Of a stretch of 64,000 nt of DNA, positions 1 to 11,042 are shown one piece after another. The position numbers and the translations under genes were made by a program. The notes below the pieces were generated by a model. The model saw nothing but the letters and a program-made list of their open reading frames with translations. It was not told where the DNA came from and ran no database searches. Numbering within the stretch: the first letter of the stretch is position 1; the number at the start of each line of letters is the position of its first letter. The DNA comes from Corynebacterium provencense (GTDB taxonomy: Bacteria; Actinomycetota; Actinomycetes; Mycobacteriales; Mycobacteriaceae), in NCBI GenBank assembly GCA_900049755.1, contig LT160593.1, positions 713,062 to 777,061 on the forward strand, given 5' to 3'.

Positions 1-307
1 CGGAAGAGGTGAGCCCGCGGGTTGTCATGGCCTCCCATTCCGGCTCCGACAGACCCAGCACGGGGGCGATCTGCCGGTCCGAGTCCGGGTCGATGCTCCA
101 GACCGGGGCGAGCTGTCTCACGTCCCCGACGACGAGGGCGCGTTTCGCCACCGCGAAGGCGGCGGCACCGACGGAGGTGTCCACCTGACCGGACTCGTCC
201 ATGATGAGCAGGTCCGCCCGCCCCAGATCGTAATCCGTCTCGTCCTCGTTGCGGGTCCAGAGCTTGAAGTACTTGGGCAGCTGGTAGGCGGTCATGACGA
301 AACAAGG
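1..307 (-). pseudogene. Superfamily 1 (Upf1-like) helicase, internal fragment
   Basis: On the minus strand the frame reads through a Walker B box LLIMDESGQVD followed by motif III VVGDVRQLAPV, the hallmark pair of SF1 (Upf1/DNA2-like) helicases, in which the Asp-Glu binds Mg-ATP and the GDxxQLxPV loop couples hydrolysis to unwinding. Recognisable homology starts near FVMTAYQLPKYF at about 300 and runs off the left edge of the window, so the C-terminal half may continue outside. Nothing upstream of motif II is present: the N-terminal part with Walker A is missing and the frame is preceded directly by the 5' part of an unrelated PEBP gene in another frame. I therefore treat it as a broken or chimeric copy. 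The family call is firm; the specific helicase is not identifiable. Confidence 0.6.
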
Positions 308-734
308 GGTGGGGGCCGTGACCTGCCGGTGGCTTCGCACCGTAGTATCCGCGGCGTCCCGAATCTCCGCGCAGGGCGACCGCGCCCTCGGGAAGCCCGA
401 CGAGTTCGTCGTCCCCGGCACCGGCGGGCAGCGAGGTGACCTCGGCAGGAATGTTGAACACGGCCCAGTGCCAGTAACCGGAGCCTGTGGGCGCGTCCGG
501 GTCGTAGCAGGTGACGGCGTAGGTGACTGTGTCTTCCGGTGCCCCCGACCATGACAGCTGCGGAGAAATGTCGTTGCCGCCGAGCTGTGCAGGTGAGAGC
601 CGGGAGCCGTCGGTGAGATCGTCGCTCGTGAGAGCGAAGGTCGGAAGATCTGTCAACGGAGCATAAGGGTCAGGTCCCGGGAACCGGTCGTCAATGTACG
701 TCGGCTGATGGTTCTTCTGTTCAGGAACGCTCAT
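308..734 (-). pseudogene. PEBP-family (YbhB/YbcL, Raf-kinase-inhibitor-like) protein, 3'-truncated
   Basis: The frame starts at an ATG (MSVPEQKNHQ) and carries the typical bacterial PEBP core: SPQLSWSGAPEDT, then DPDAPTGSGYWHWAVFNIP and RRGYYGAKPPAGHGPH, which form the ligand pocket. A normal member continues for a further 35 to 50 residues after GHGPHRY; here homology stops abruptly after GHGPH at about 308-316, and the sequence turns into helicase coding sequence in a different frame. About 140 codons remain. The family binds phospholipid-like or nucleotide ligands, but its bacterial role is poorly defined. The loss of the C-terminal strand makes a functional product unlikely. Either a deletion fused two genes or the contig is mis-joined. 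Confidence 0.7.
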
Positions 735-896
735 GTGCTCCAGTATGCCCCAAACCCCGTCGCCCGGGGAGCCCCGGACAGCAGACCCAGGGACCTGCGG
801 GGGCGGCCGTGACCCGGCGATTTGGAGACCCCGGCGGCCCCGGGCTACAGTGTGCGAGTCCGCAGGGCGCCCCACAGGGTGTCCGGTGACGACCCT

Positions 897-982
897 GTCC
901 GGGTGGCGGAATGGCAGACGCGCTAGCTTGAGGTGCTAGTGTCCTATTAACGGACGTGGGGGTTCAAGTCCCCCTCCGGACA
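897..982 (+). tRNA. tRNA-Leu (GAG)
   Basis: The sequence folds as a class II tRNA: acceptor GTCCGGG pairs with TCCGGAC (one G-U pair), the anticodon stem CTAGC/GCTAG encloses the loop TTGAGGT with anticodon GAG, there is a long variable arm, and the T arm contains GGTTCAAGTCC. CCA is not encoded. It reads CUC and CUU leucine codons. A strong terminator follows about 50 bases downstream. Confidence 0.93.
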
Positions 983-1034
983 CTCACGGAGACCTGGAAA
1001 GGTCCCGGCAACCGTGGTCGAACACACGGTACCC

Positions 1035-1066
1035 ACCGCCACCGGTTTCCCGGTGGCGGTTTTTTG
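1035..1066 (+). terminator. Rho-independent terminator after tRNA-Leu
   Basis: An 11-bp perfect stem ACCGCCACCGG/CCGGTGGCGGT with a 4-base loop is followed by a run of T residues. It ends the tRNA-Leu transcript just before the next gene. Confidence 0.9.
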
Positions 1067-1082
1067 AGCAGTGAGGAGAATG

Positions 1083-1748
1083 ATGCGCGGACTGCCGTGG
1101 CGGAGAATTCTCGTTGCTGCAGCTGTCCTTGCAGTCCTGGTCGTCGTGGTGCTCACCGTTCCCTCCCCCGATGTCGAGGCGGTCCGTGGCGCCGTGGCAG
1201 GGACCGGGGTGTGGGCCCCGTTGACCTGGCTGCTGCTCATGGTCGCGTGCACTCAGCTGCCGTTCCCCAGGACAGTGTGGACCATCTCCGCCGGTGCCCT
1301 GTTCGGCGGGATGCTCGGCAGCGTCCTCGCTCTCGTCGGTCTCGGTGTCTCCGCCCTGCTGTCCCTGACGGTGATCCGTAGGCTCGGGGCCCGGGCGGTC
1401 CGGGCGACCTCGGATCCTGCGCAGCATTCGCGTCTCGCGGTGGTCCAGGAGATGCTCGCCGAACGAGGCTGGCTCAGTGTCCTGGGCCTGCGGATGATTC
1501 CGGCGGTCCCGTTCAGCCTCCTCAACTACTCCTGCGCGGTGACGCGGATTCCGGTGGGACCGTACCTGGGTGCGACACTGGCCGGCTCCGCGCCGAACAC
1601 TGTCGCGACCGTCGTGGTGACCGACACGGTCCTCGGCGGGGGCAGTCCGTGGGTTCTCGCCGTGAGCGCGGTCGTGATCCTGACCGGGTGTGTACTCACC
1701 GCCAGGGAGGTCAGGACAGTGTCTGCGAGGGTCAAGGACACAGCATAG
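1083..1748 (+). CDS. TVP38/TMEM64 (VTT/SNARE-associated, DedA-like) membrane protein
   Basis: This 221-residue integral membrane protein has an N-terminal membrane segment (about residues 7-27), a second near 40-60 with the family-like CTQLPFPRTVWTISAG region, and a glycine-rich stretch GALFGGMLGSVLALVG that is characteristic of the VTT domain. A further conserved block is LRMIPAVPFSLLNYSCAVTRIP, where the R-x-x-P-x-x-P-F pattern marks the re-entrant region of TVP38/DedA proteins. Two more hydrophobic segments close the protein. Members are thought to move lipids or lipid-linked substrates across the membrane. The second of two adjacent ATG codons fits the GAGGAG ribosome site best. It appears monocistronic, after the tRNA-Leu terminator. 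Confidence 0.82.
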   Translation: MRGLPWRRILVAAAVLAVLVVVVLTVPSPDVEAVRGAVAGTGVWAPLTWLLLMVACTQLPFPRTVWTISAGALFGGMLGSVLALVGLGVSALLSLTVIRRLGARAVRATSDPAQHSRLAVVQEMLAERGWLSVLGLRMIPAVPFSLLNYSCAVTRIPVGPYLGATLAGSAPNTVATVVVTDTVLGGGSPWVLAVSAVVILTGCVLTAREVRTVSARVKDTA

Positions 1749-1782
1749 ACATCCTCGGAACCACGGGAGGTATCCTCGGACC

Positions 1783-2493
1783 ATGTTCGCCATCCACGCT
1801 GTCTACGACGGCCGCTCACGACGCCGGGCGGACTACATCCGCGACGTCGCCGAAGCCCTCGCCTCCACCCGTGCCGTCGCCGACGTCAGAGTGTACGGTG
1901 CCGAGGGGTTCGCGGTGATCTCCCCGGACGCCGACGGTGCGACGACCGTCGTGCTCAACCTTCTGCAGGCAGGTGACTTCGCCGTCGGCATCGGAACCAC
2001 GGTCGGTGCGGCAGACACCGTCGGGCTCCAGTCCCCCGACGGCTCCCCCTCAGGGGCCGCCGGTGTGACTGACACGGCCGGCACAGACGGTGCTGACGGT
2101 GCTGGCGGCACTGACGGCACCACCGGTCCCGACCACCTCTACGGTGCAGCCTCCCGCTCATTCGGTGGACGACACCGGGCGGGGACGGTACACACGAGGA
2201 TCGAACGACCCGGGCCCGGTGGTGTGACGGCCCCCGGTATCCCGGCGGAGGTCGCCGAGGACATCACCGCGGCGTTCACCCTTCTCGCCCACGTCCTCTC
2301 CCGGCGGACCCCCGAAGGCAGGGAGGCGACCGCCCTGATGCGGCAGGGGCATCTGCAGACAGAGGCTGCGGAGATCGTGGGCATCACCAAGCAGGCGATG
2401 TCCCAGCGGTTGGCTGCGGCGGGCTGGCAGGCGGAGCAGGCAGGGTGGACCTTGGCGGTCCACATGCTCAGGCGTGCCTCCGAACTGCAGTGA
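1783..2493 (+). CDS. HTH protein with variable Gly/Asp-rich linker (SatD-like regulator candidate)
   Basis: This 236-residue protein is not assigned to a named family. The N-terminal part (residues 1-85, starting MFAIHAVYDGRSRRRADYI) looks like a small globular domain. Residues 90-130 are a low-complexity Gly/Ala/Thr/Asp linker (TDTAGTDGADGAGGTDGTTG). The C-terminal 70 residues contain a convincing helix-turn-helix: ALMRQGHLQTEAAEIVGITKQAMSQRLAAAGW. This arrangement resembles the actinobacterial SatD-like group, in which the C-terminal helix-turn-helix binds DNA, but I cannot confirm the N-terminal match. It starts 34 bases after the VTT gene and converges on the DUF3097 gene. Confidence 0.62.
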   Translation: MFAIHAVYDGRSRRRADYIRDVAEALASTRAVADVRVYGAEGFAVISPDADGATTVVLNLLQAGDFAVGIGTTVGAADTVGLQSPDGSPSGAAGVTDTAGTDGADGAGGTDGTTGPDHLYGAASRSFGGRHRAGTVHTRIERPGPGGVTAPGIPAEVAEDITAAFTLLAHVLSRRTPEGREATALMRQGHLQTEAAEIVGITKQAMSQRLAAAGWQAEQAGWTLAVHMLRRASELQ

Positions 2494-2541
2494 CGCTGAC
2501 CGAACCCGGCATACACCGGTCACCGCCGGGGTGCGGAAACG

Positions 2542-3405
2542 TCAGGATCCGGGCTCGGTGACGAAGTCGACCAGCCTTTCGACGGCTCCGATGAGGGTGG
2601 CGTCCAGATCACGGAAGGTGTGCACCGAGGAGTAGACGTGCCGCCACCCGTCTCTCGGCGTCCCCCATCCGAGTCTGTCACATACACCGGTCTTCCAGTC
2701 TTCCCCCCGGGGAACCCGGGGCCATTCGCGGATCCCGACGGCGGCGGGTTTCACCGCCTCCCAGATATCGATGTAGGGGTGTCCGGTGACCATGACATGG
2801 TCGCGGAATCGCCGGTCGATCCCCTCGATGATCCTGGTCTCCTTGGACCCTTCGACCAGGTGGTCGGCGAGAACCCCGACCCGGCGTCCCGGTTCCGGCC
2901 GGAACTCGGCGAGCATCTCCGGGAGGTTGTCCAGACCCTCGATGAATTCGACGACCACTCCCTCGATTCTCAGGTCGTGTCCCCAGACCTGTTCGACGAT
3001 CGCGGCGTCATGGACTCCCTCGACCCAGATGCGGGAAGGGGCGGCGACCCGGGCCCTGGCACCGGTGACCTTCCTCGAGCCTGAATTCGACCGTTCGGGG
3101 GCCTGCTTCACAACGTGACGTACCAGTGTGACCGGTTTCCCGTCGACCAGGAACGCCCCGGGGCGCATCTTGAACAGTCTCTCGGCGCCCCTCCGGTCCT
3201 CGAGCCGGACGAAGTCACCGTCATAGGTCCTCTCGAAACCGGTGACCGCACCGACCCACTCTCCGTCGGCGGTCTCCACCACGAGCCCCGGCGTGGCCGG
3301 GACTTCCGGAGGTGCAGGACGCCGGTGTGCGTGTCCCCCACGAGCCGGCAGTCCTGCCCGCCCACCGCCGAGGATGTCGGAACCGTACCTGTCTGAGTAA
3401 CCCAT
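2542..3405 (-). CDS. DUF3097 family protein
   Basis: The 287-residue product matches the actinobacterial DUF3097 family: an N-terminal MGYSDRYGSDILGG segment, an RNA-binding-like small barrel (GLVVETADGEWVGAVTGFERTYDG), a basic linker, then IWVEGVHDAAIVEQVWGHDLR and VGVLADHLVEGSKE, which resemble a TOPRIM-like nuclease fold with conserved acidic residues. The function is unknown. The ATG at 3405 was chosen over an upstream GTG because it gives the conserved family N-terminus. It is divergent from the next gene, with a 39-base shared spacer. Confidence 0.85.
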   Translation of the reverse strand: MGYSDRYGSDILGGGRAGLPARGGHAHRRPAPPEVPATPGLVVETADGEWVGAVTGFERTYDGDFVRLEDRRGAERLFKMRPGAFLVDGKPVTLVRHVVKQAPERSNSGSRKVTGARARVAAPSRIWVEGVHDAAIVEQVWGHDLRIEGVVVEFIEGLDNLPEMLAEFRPEPGRRVGVLADHLVEGSKETRIIEGIDRRFRDHVMVTGHPYIDIWEAVKPAAVGIREWPRVPRGEDWKTGVCDRLGWGTPRDGWRHVYSSVHTFRDLDATLIGAVERLVDFVTEPGS

Positions 3406-3444
3406 GGCCGTGAATTCTAGGCGGAGGCGGCTAAGCTGTGACGA

Positions 3445-4287
3445 ATGACGTCCCCCCGTCCTACTCTCCGCCACTCACTGCGGGAGCAGCTCTGGTCCCC
3501 CGTACAGAATTCGACACTGTGGCTGGGCTGGTGGTTGCACGGTCTGTTGTCCACCGACGAGATCATCGACGCTTTCACCGAGGTCCAGGGACCCGCGCAC
3601 AGTCTGACCGTGGACCCGGGTTCCGGTGACCCCTTCGACGGTGAGTTCGTCGGCAGACCCACGGGACTTGTTGACCTGTTCCGGGCCGTCCGTGCGGTGA
3701 CGTCCGATGCTCCGGTGTCGGTGCAGGACCGACCCCTGGTGGGGCTGGCGCTCGCCGGCCCCGGTGACGTCCCGCCCCTGCCGGCCGGTACCAGGGGTGC
3801 GGAGGCCGTGGTCGCCTCCGGAGCCGGGATAACAGTCGCAGACGTCGACCCGGAGATCACACACGTGCTGGTCCCTCGGCTGGTCGACCGTTCCCTGGTG
3901 CAGTGGACCTGGTACCGGACCGCCGGCCCCGTACCGGCGCTCACGGTGTACTCGCCCGGTGACGCCGACCTTATTCTGCGCGAGGCCACCGAAACGGCGG
4001 CGGCCCTGATCAGTTCGGACGGGCATGTCCCCGTTCCCCACCGCGGACCGCGACTGGCGGTGGGGGCCCTGAGCGACTACTTCGGACTTCCCGGTCTGCC
4101 CGCAGGAGTCAGCCCGCGTTCGGTGAAACTGATGTCACGTGCCGATGTTGTGGCGTCCGTCATCGAGGTCGCCCGCGAGTCGGCGGTGGGCCCCTCTCTC
4201 GACCACCGCCTGCTTCCCCTGTCACGGGCTGTGCGCACCGCGCGGACGACTGCCGTCGACCACGCGATGCGCGAGCTTCTCAGATAG
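3445..4287 (+). CDS. Conserved hypothetical protein (actinobacterial)
   Basis: This is a 280-residue soluble protein with no membrane segment and no motif I can name. Its start, LRHSLREQLWSPVQNSTLWLGWWLHGLLSTDEIIDAF, is rich in tryptophan and looks like a conserved helical domain. The centre has TRGAEAVVASGAG, and the rest has a helical pattern ending VRTARTTAVDHAMRELLR. The frame is open throughout with codon use typical of the window, so it is real. It is transcribed divergently from the DUF3097 gene, a pairing that suggests a shared regulatory spacer but no function. Confidence 0.7.
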   Translation: MTSPRPTLRHSLREQLWSPVQNSTLWLGWWLHGLLSTDEIIDAFTEVQGPAHSLTVDPGSGDPFDGEFVGRPTGLVDLFRAVRAVTSDAPVSVQDRPLVGLALAGPGDVPPLPAGTRGAEAVVASGAGITVADVDPEITHVLVPRLVDRSLVQWTWYRTAGPVPALTVYSPGDADLILREATETAAALISSDGHVPVPHRGPRLAVGALSDYFGLPGLPAGVSPRSVKLMSRADVVASVIEVARESAVGPSLDHRLLPLSRAVRTARTTAVDHAMRELLR

Positions 4288-4316
4288 ATCCGCCGGGAGT
4301 GCGGGGCCGCAGGGGG

Positions 4317-6182
4317 CTACTCGATCATCCTGGTGGCGTAGGGCTCGATGCCGCTCCACCGCACATCCGAGACCTGGACCACGGAACCGGACTGCGGTGC
4401 CTCGAGCATCTTGCCGTCTCCGAGGTAGAGCGCCACGTGGCTGGATCCGCCGGGACCCCAGAAGAGCATGTCGCCCCGTTTCGCCTGGTCGACGGGGACC
4501 TGTGTTCCCGAGGTGTACTGGTAGCCGGAGTAGTGCTCCAGCTGGATTCCCACCGCGTAGAAGGCGTACATCATCAGGCCGGAGCAGTCGAAGCCGACTT
4601 TGTTGTAGTCGCCGTAGGAGTCGGCGACACCACCGTCGCGGATACCGAGGGTCGGTCCGTACCAGTTTCCTCCGCCCCAGGCGTAGGTGACGCCCAGCTG
4701 GGTCATACCACGGGCGATGACCTGTTCGATCTGCTCCGCGGTCGTTCCGGAGGTGTCCGGGGAGGAGCTGTCTCCCTGGTTGGTTCCGCCGCCCGGAACC
4801 ACGGCGTCATCGGTGCCGGTACCGTCGTCGGTCGTGTCGTCAGGGATGGAACCGTCGTCGGTGCCGGAGCTGTCGGTCTCGTCCCCGGTACTGTCGTCGG
4901 GTGTGGTGACGTCCCCGGTTCCGGTGTCTTCCCCTTCACCGGAACCGCCCTGTCCTCCGGTCAACGCCGCGTAGGACCGGGAGGCGGAGTCGCGTGCGGC
5001 GTTCCCTGCTGCGCTGACCGGGTTACGGCCCGAAGAGGCGGCGTCGACGCCGGACACCAGGGCAGCCCCCGCGGCGTCCACCAGACCGTCAATGGCGGCC
5101 TGCCGTCGAGTGTCACCCTCTTCACTGTCTTCAAAGGAGGTGTCCGTGGACCCGTCCGTGGATCCGGTCGGAGCAGAGGTCTCGACAGGTTCTCCGGTGG
5201 TCGTGGACTCGGCGGCGGGGGTGGTGGAGGGTGAGGACTCCTCTGTCGTGGCCTCTGTCGTCGAGGTCGGTGCGGACGTGGTCGCGGAGGTCGGTGCGGA
5301 CGTGGTCGTCGAGACCTTCGCGTCCTTCAGCCCGTCGTCACCGGCGCTGCCGGACGAATCCGGGACAGCGACGCTGTCGGCGGCGGCCTCTGCCGCTCTG
5401 CGTTTGTCGAATGACGAGGCACCGGGGTCGCGGGCGACGATCCTGTCCACGGCTGCGCGGGCGGCGGCGAGACGCTCGCGTGCCTCTTCTGCGGCCTCCA
5501 GCAGTTTCCTGTGGGCCTCCGCCTTCTCACTGAGCTGGCGGGCGACCTGCTCCATCTGTTCCTGGGCCCGGTTGCGTGCCTCCTGGGCGGCGGCGACCGT
5601 GGCGTCGGCGGTGTTGCGGGCCTCTCTGAGCCTGGCGTCCTCGTTGGCGGCCTGGGTGCGGGCCAGATCGAGTCGGTCGATCTCAGCCTGCTGCTTCTCC
5701 TGCGCCAGGCGGATGAAGGTGGCGCGGTCGACAGCGTCATCGGCGGAGCTGCCGGATGCCAGGGGAACCGGTGAGGCGTCACCGCCTCTCGTGTACGCGG
5801 CTCGGGCGATCTCGTCGAGCCCGGACTGTGCGGTCTCCAGTTCCTCCTGGCTGCCTCCGAGACGGGAGCGCGCCTGGGTCACCGCGTCCTGGGCGTCCAC
5901 GGCTTCGCGGGTGCTGCGGTCGAAGTCCACGCGGGACTTGTTGACCGACTCCCTGAGGCCGCCGAGTTCGGTCTCCAGGGAAGTGATCTGTTCCTGGGTG
6001 TCAGAGACACTGCCGACGAGTCCTGCGAGATAGTCCTCGGACCCGGATCCGGTGGAATCCTGGGCCACGGCCGGAGTGACCTGGGAGGTCAGGCCTGCCG
6101 TGACTGCGACAGCCAGCAGGGCACCTGATCCCCTCAGGGAAGCCCCGTGGGCACGGCCACGGGATGTCAGTCGAAGTGCCAC
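4317..6182 (-). CDS. ripA: Secreted NlpC/P60 peptidoglycan endopeptidase (RipA-like)
   Basis: The 621-residue precursor splits peptide stems of peptidoglycan during daughter-cell separation. A signal peptide covers roughly residues 1-45 (hydrophobic stretch ALLAVAVTAGLTSQVTPAVA). Residues 50-270 form a long PcsB-type coiled coil, and residues 290-480 are a Ser/Thr/Gly/Asp-rich linker. The C-terminal 120 residues are the NlpC/P60 domain, with catalytic Cys533 in FDCSGL, His582 in SSHVAL and a third polar residue in LEAP. The coiled coil probably gates access to the active site, as in mycobacterial RipA. The GTG start has a GAGGAG site nine bases upstream; the open frame extends to 6377 but lacks signal-peptide character there. 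Position next to acn and acnR matches the ripA locus of Corynebacterium and Mycobacterium. Confidence 0.9.
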   Translation of the reverse strand: MALRLTSRGRAHGASLRGSGALLAVAVTAGLTSQVTPAVAQDSTGSGSEDYLAGLVGSVSDTQEQITSLETELGGLRESVNKSRVDFDRSTREAVDAQDAVTQARSRLGGSQEELETAQSGLDEIARAAYTRGGDASPVPLASGSSADDAVDRATFIRLAQEKQQAEIDRLDLARTQAANEDARLREARNTADATVAAAQEARNRAQEQMEQVARQLSEKAEAHRKLLEAAEEARERLAAARAAVDRIVARDPGASSFDKRRAAEAAADSVAVPDSSGSAGDDGLKDAKVSTTTSAPTSATTSAPTSTTEATTEESSPSTTPAAESTTTGEPVETSAPTGSTDGSTDTSFEDSEEGDTRRQAAIDGLVDAAGAALVSGVDAASSGRNPVSAAGNAARDSASRSYAALTGGQGGSGEGEDTGTGDVTTPDDSTGDETDSSGTDDGSIPDDTTDDGTGTDDAVVPGGGTNQGDSSSPDTSGTTAEQIEQVIARGMTQLGVTYAWGGGNWYGPTLGIRDGGVADSYGDYNKVGFDCSGLMMYAFYAVGIQLEHYSGYQYTSGTQVPVDQAKRGDMLFWGPGGSSHVALYLGDGKMLEAPQSGSVVQVSDVRWSGIEPYATRMIE

Positions 6183-6500
6183 GGTGATGATCTCCTCGTG
6201 CGGGTGTGCGGGTGTGGGTTTACCGGGTCGCACGCGGCGGCGGCTCCCGTTCCTCCCGCTTCCCCGCGGGAGGGGTCGGGGCCCGAGGCTGCGGACCACC
6301 CGCGCCGACCGGGACTGTGTCATCTTTCGTGACCTGGGTTCCTGACCCGGGCCGCTTTGATAACGATTCGTGACCAATCGGCGACAGGAGCACCGTAGGT
6401 CACACCACCCACGGAGGGAACCTCAACCACATCAACCACATCTGAAACCATGAGTAACAGGGGCCCCATACGGCCCGTGAGCTGCGGCCACGTCCCCCAG

Positions 6501-6516
6501 TGTGATGTGTATCACT
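6501..6516. promoter_or_regulatory. Candidate GlxR (CRP/FNR-family) binding site
   Basis: The sequence TGTGATGTGTATCACT fits the CRP-family pattern TGTGA-N6-TCACA with one mismatch. GlxR is the cAMP-responsive global regulator of corynebacteria and is known to control acn and cell-envelope genes. The site is nearer to ripA (about 320 bases upstream of its start) than to acn. Confidence 0.55.
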
Positions 6517-7033
6517 ATCAATGTCCTGGCGGCGTGTCGGCTTGCGACAGGCCCGAAGACTTTACTTAAACCTTCCAGAGGTCGTTTAACAGCGTCAAGG
6601 TTCTGTCATTGACAACTTGGTGAGTAGCTGGTGAGCTGCCCCCGGTTCCGGGGTGGCCCGGGTGGCCCGGGGTCGGGATTCGGACGGGTGCAAGCAGGTG
6701 CAAGCAGGTGTGGGAAGGGGGGGAAGATGCAATGCGTTGTAAGTCCGAGGTTCGGAGATTCGGGAGAATCAACAGACGTCAAGTGTGTGGGCTGTACTTT
6801 CATCGATCTGGAATCGGTGTGGGATGCAGTGGTCCCGGTGGCGGTGTCAGAGGGATGCTGACGGGGACAGACGGGTGCGGACGGAACTCGGCAGCGCAGC
6901 AGGCTGGTGCCTGCTGTGGCGGGATGACCACCGAATGTGACCTGGATCTCCGACAGGTCGAAGTTCTGCTGCTGTCCTCAGTCCCCCCGACCAGCGCACC
7001 TCTTCATCTTCCCACCAGCAATTATGTAGCAAT

Positions 7034-7046
7034 ACAGTCGTACTGT
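7034..7046. promoter_or_regulatory. Candidate AcnR operator upstream of acn
   Basis: The palindrome ACAGT-CGT-ACTGT lies about 175 bases upstream of the acn start codon. It resembles the CAGNAC/GTACTG half-sites described for AcnR of C. glutamicum. The cognate TetR-family gene lies directly downstream of acn. The assignment is inferred from motif similarity and context. Confidence 0.5.
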
Positions 7047-7219
7047 TATGGTGGATACGACGGATCAGGGACCGCTGTTGCACAATAGTGGTACGCCTCA
7101 CGCCGGAGTCCCCGATATGGGCGGCGCCGCAGACCAGGTCCACGGTCGTGCGCGAGGTGAGACGTCAGACGAACGTCACAACGACGACATATAACGAGAA
7201 GAGACTCAGGAGCACTCAC

Positions 7220-10021
<2,802 letters not shown>

Positions 10022-10054
10022 CGGGCTCTCCTCTCCCGGAAGGGGACATGACGC

Positions 10055-10687
10055 ATGCCGAAGGTCAGCGAGAGCGACCTCTCTGAGCGGCGGGCCGACA
10101 TTCTCGGCGCCGCGCGCCTGTGCTTCATCGCCTACGGGTATGACGGTGCCACAGTGTCCCGGCTGGAGAAGGCCACGGGGAAGTCCCGCGGCGCGATCTT
10201 CCACCATTTCCGGAACAAGGAGACCCTGTTCCGGGCCGTGGCGCACCGTGACATGCTCCGTATGACCGAGCTGGCGTCCTCCAGGGGCATGATCGGACTG
10301 ATCCGGTACATCCTCGAAGAACCCGACCTGGCCGACTGGTGGAGTCTGAGGGTGGAGATCACCCGGAGGATCCGGTCGGACGCCCTGCTGCGCACCAGCT
10401 GGGAAGCCGACCAGAAAGCCCTGAGGCAGGCGGTCACCGCCCGTCTCACGGAGCAGCGCGAATCCGGTCGACTCCGTCAGGACATCGACCTGGAGACAAC
10501 CATCCAGCTGCTGGAGCTGACCCTGGAGGGAGTGATGTCCCACCTGGACTCCGACCGGGTCAGCGACCATCTTCCGGCCGCGCTCGACCTGGTCGAGCAG
10601 TCCCTGCGCTCCCCGGACGCCGTCGGAGACTTCGACGACACCGTGACCGTCACCGACACCGCCCTGGTGGACGCCGACAGACAGTGA
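10055..10687 (+). CDS. acnR: TetR-family repressor of aconitase
   Basis: This 210-residue protein has a TetR DNA-binding domain at residues 10-55 (ILGAARLCFIAYGYDGATVS, then GKSRGAIFHHFRNKETLF, the recognition helix). The remainder is the helical ligand and dimer domain. Its place 33 bases downstream of acn, in the same direction, is the conserved acn-acnR arrangement of corynebacteria and mycobacteria, where AcnR represses acn and senses citrate with Mg2+. The spacing and a GGAAGGGG ribosome site suggest co-transcription with acn, giving a feedback loop. Confidence 0.9.
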   Translation: MPKVSESDLSERRADILGAARLCFIAYGYDGATVSRLEKATGKSRGAIFHHFRNKETLFRAVAHRDMLRMTELASSRGMIGLIRYILEEPDLADWWSLRVEITRRIRSDALLRTSWEADQKALRQAVTARLTEQRESGRLRQDIDLETTIQLLELTLEGVMSHLDSDRVSDHLPAALDLVEQSLRSPDAVGDFDDTVTVTDTALVDADRQ

Positions 10688-10767
10688 CAGAGGTCGACAC
10701 ACGCACCCTCCCCCGCTACCGCGGGCCGGAGGGTGCTGTCAGTTCCGGGGGCACTACCATAGCGGGA

Positions 10768-11034
10768 ATGATCGCGATCATGACCGTCACCGGACGGGAC
10801 CACACCGGAATCATCGCCGCTGTCGCCACCGCCTGCGCTGACCTGGGTATCAACATCCTCAACGTCTCACAGACCATCATGGACGAATGGTTCACCATGA
10901 TCCTCCACGTGGAGCTGCCCGAGGAGCTGGACGTGACCTCACTCGACGAACGCATGGCGCAGGTCGAGAACGACCAGAAGCTCGTCATCACGGTCCAGTC
11001 CCAGGCAATCTTCGACGCGATGCACCACATCTAG
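10768..11034 (+). CDS. ACT-domain protein (UPF0237)
   Basis: An 88-residue protein consisting of a single ACT domain: [19 protein letters not shown] opens the domain with the ligand-binding glycine region, followed by [22 protein letters not shown] domains usually bind amino acids as regulatory ligands. It lies 8 bases before the DUF711 gene, and this gene pair is conserved across many bacteria, so the ACT protein may regulate its partner. The real start is the ATG at 10768; longer versions of the frame cover acnR in another frame. Confidence 0.88.
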   Translation: MIAIMTVTGRDHTGIIAAVATACADLGINILNVSQTIMDEWFTMILHVELPEELDVTSLDERMAQVENDQKLVITVQSQAIFDAMHHI

Positions 11035-11042
11035 GGGCCACC

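Larger units (their letters stand above)
6183..7219. other. Long ripA-acn intergenic control region
   Basis: This 1.0-kb spacer lies between divergently transcribed ripA and acn. I see no convincing gene. It holds a CRP/GlxR-type site (6501-6516), an inverted repeat TTAAAC-N12-GTTTAA (6566-6589), a direct repeat CAAGCAGGTG twice at 6691-6710, and an AcnR-type palindrome near 7040. Base composition is less GC-rich than the flanking genes, as expected of a promoter region serving two tightly controlled genes. Confidence 0.6.

Noticed and set aside
6566..6861. Short open frames in the ripA-acn spacer
   Set aside because: No ribosome sites, no typical codon use and no family similarity; the region is better read as regulatory.
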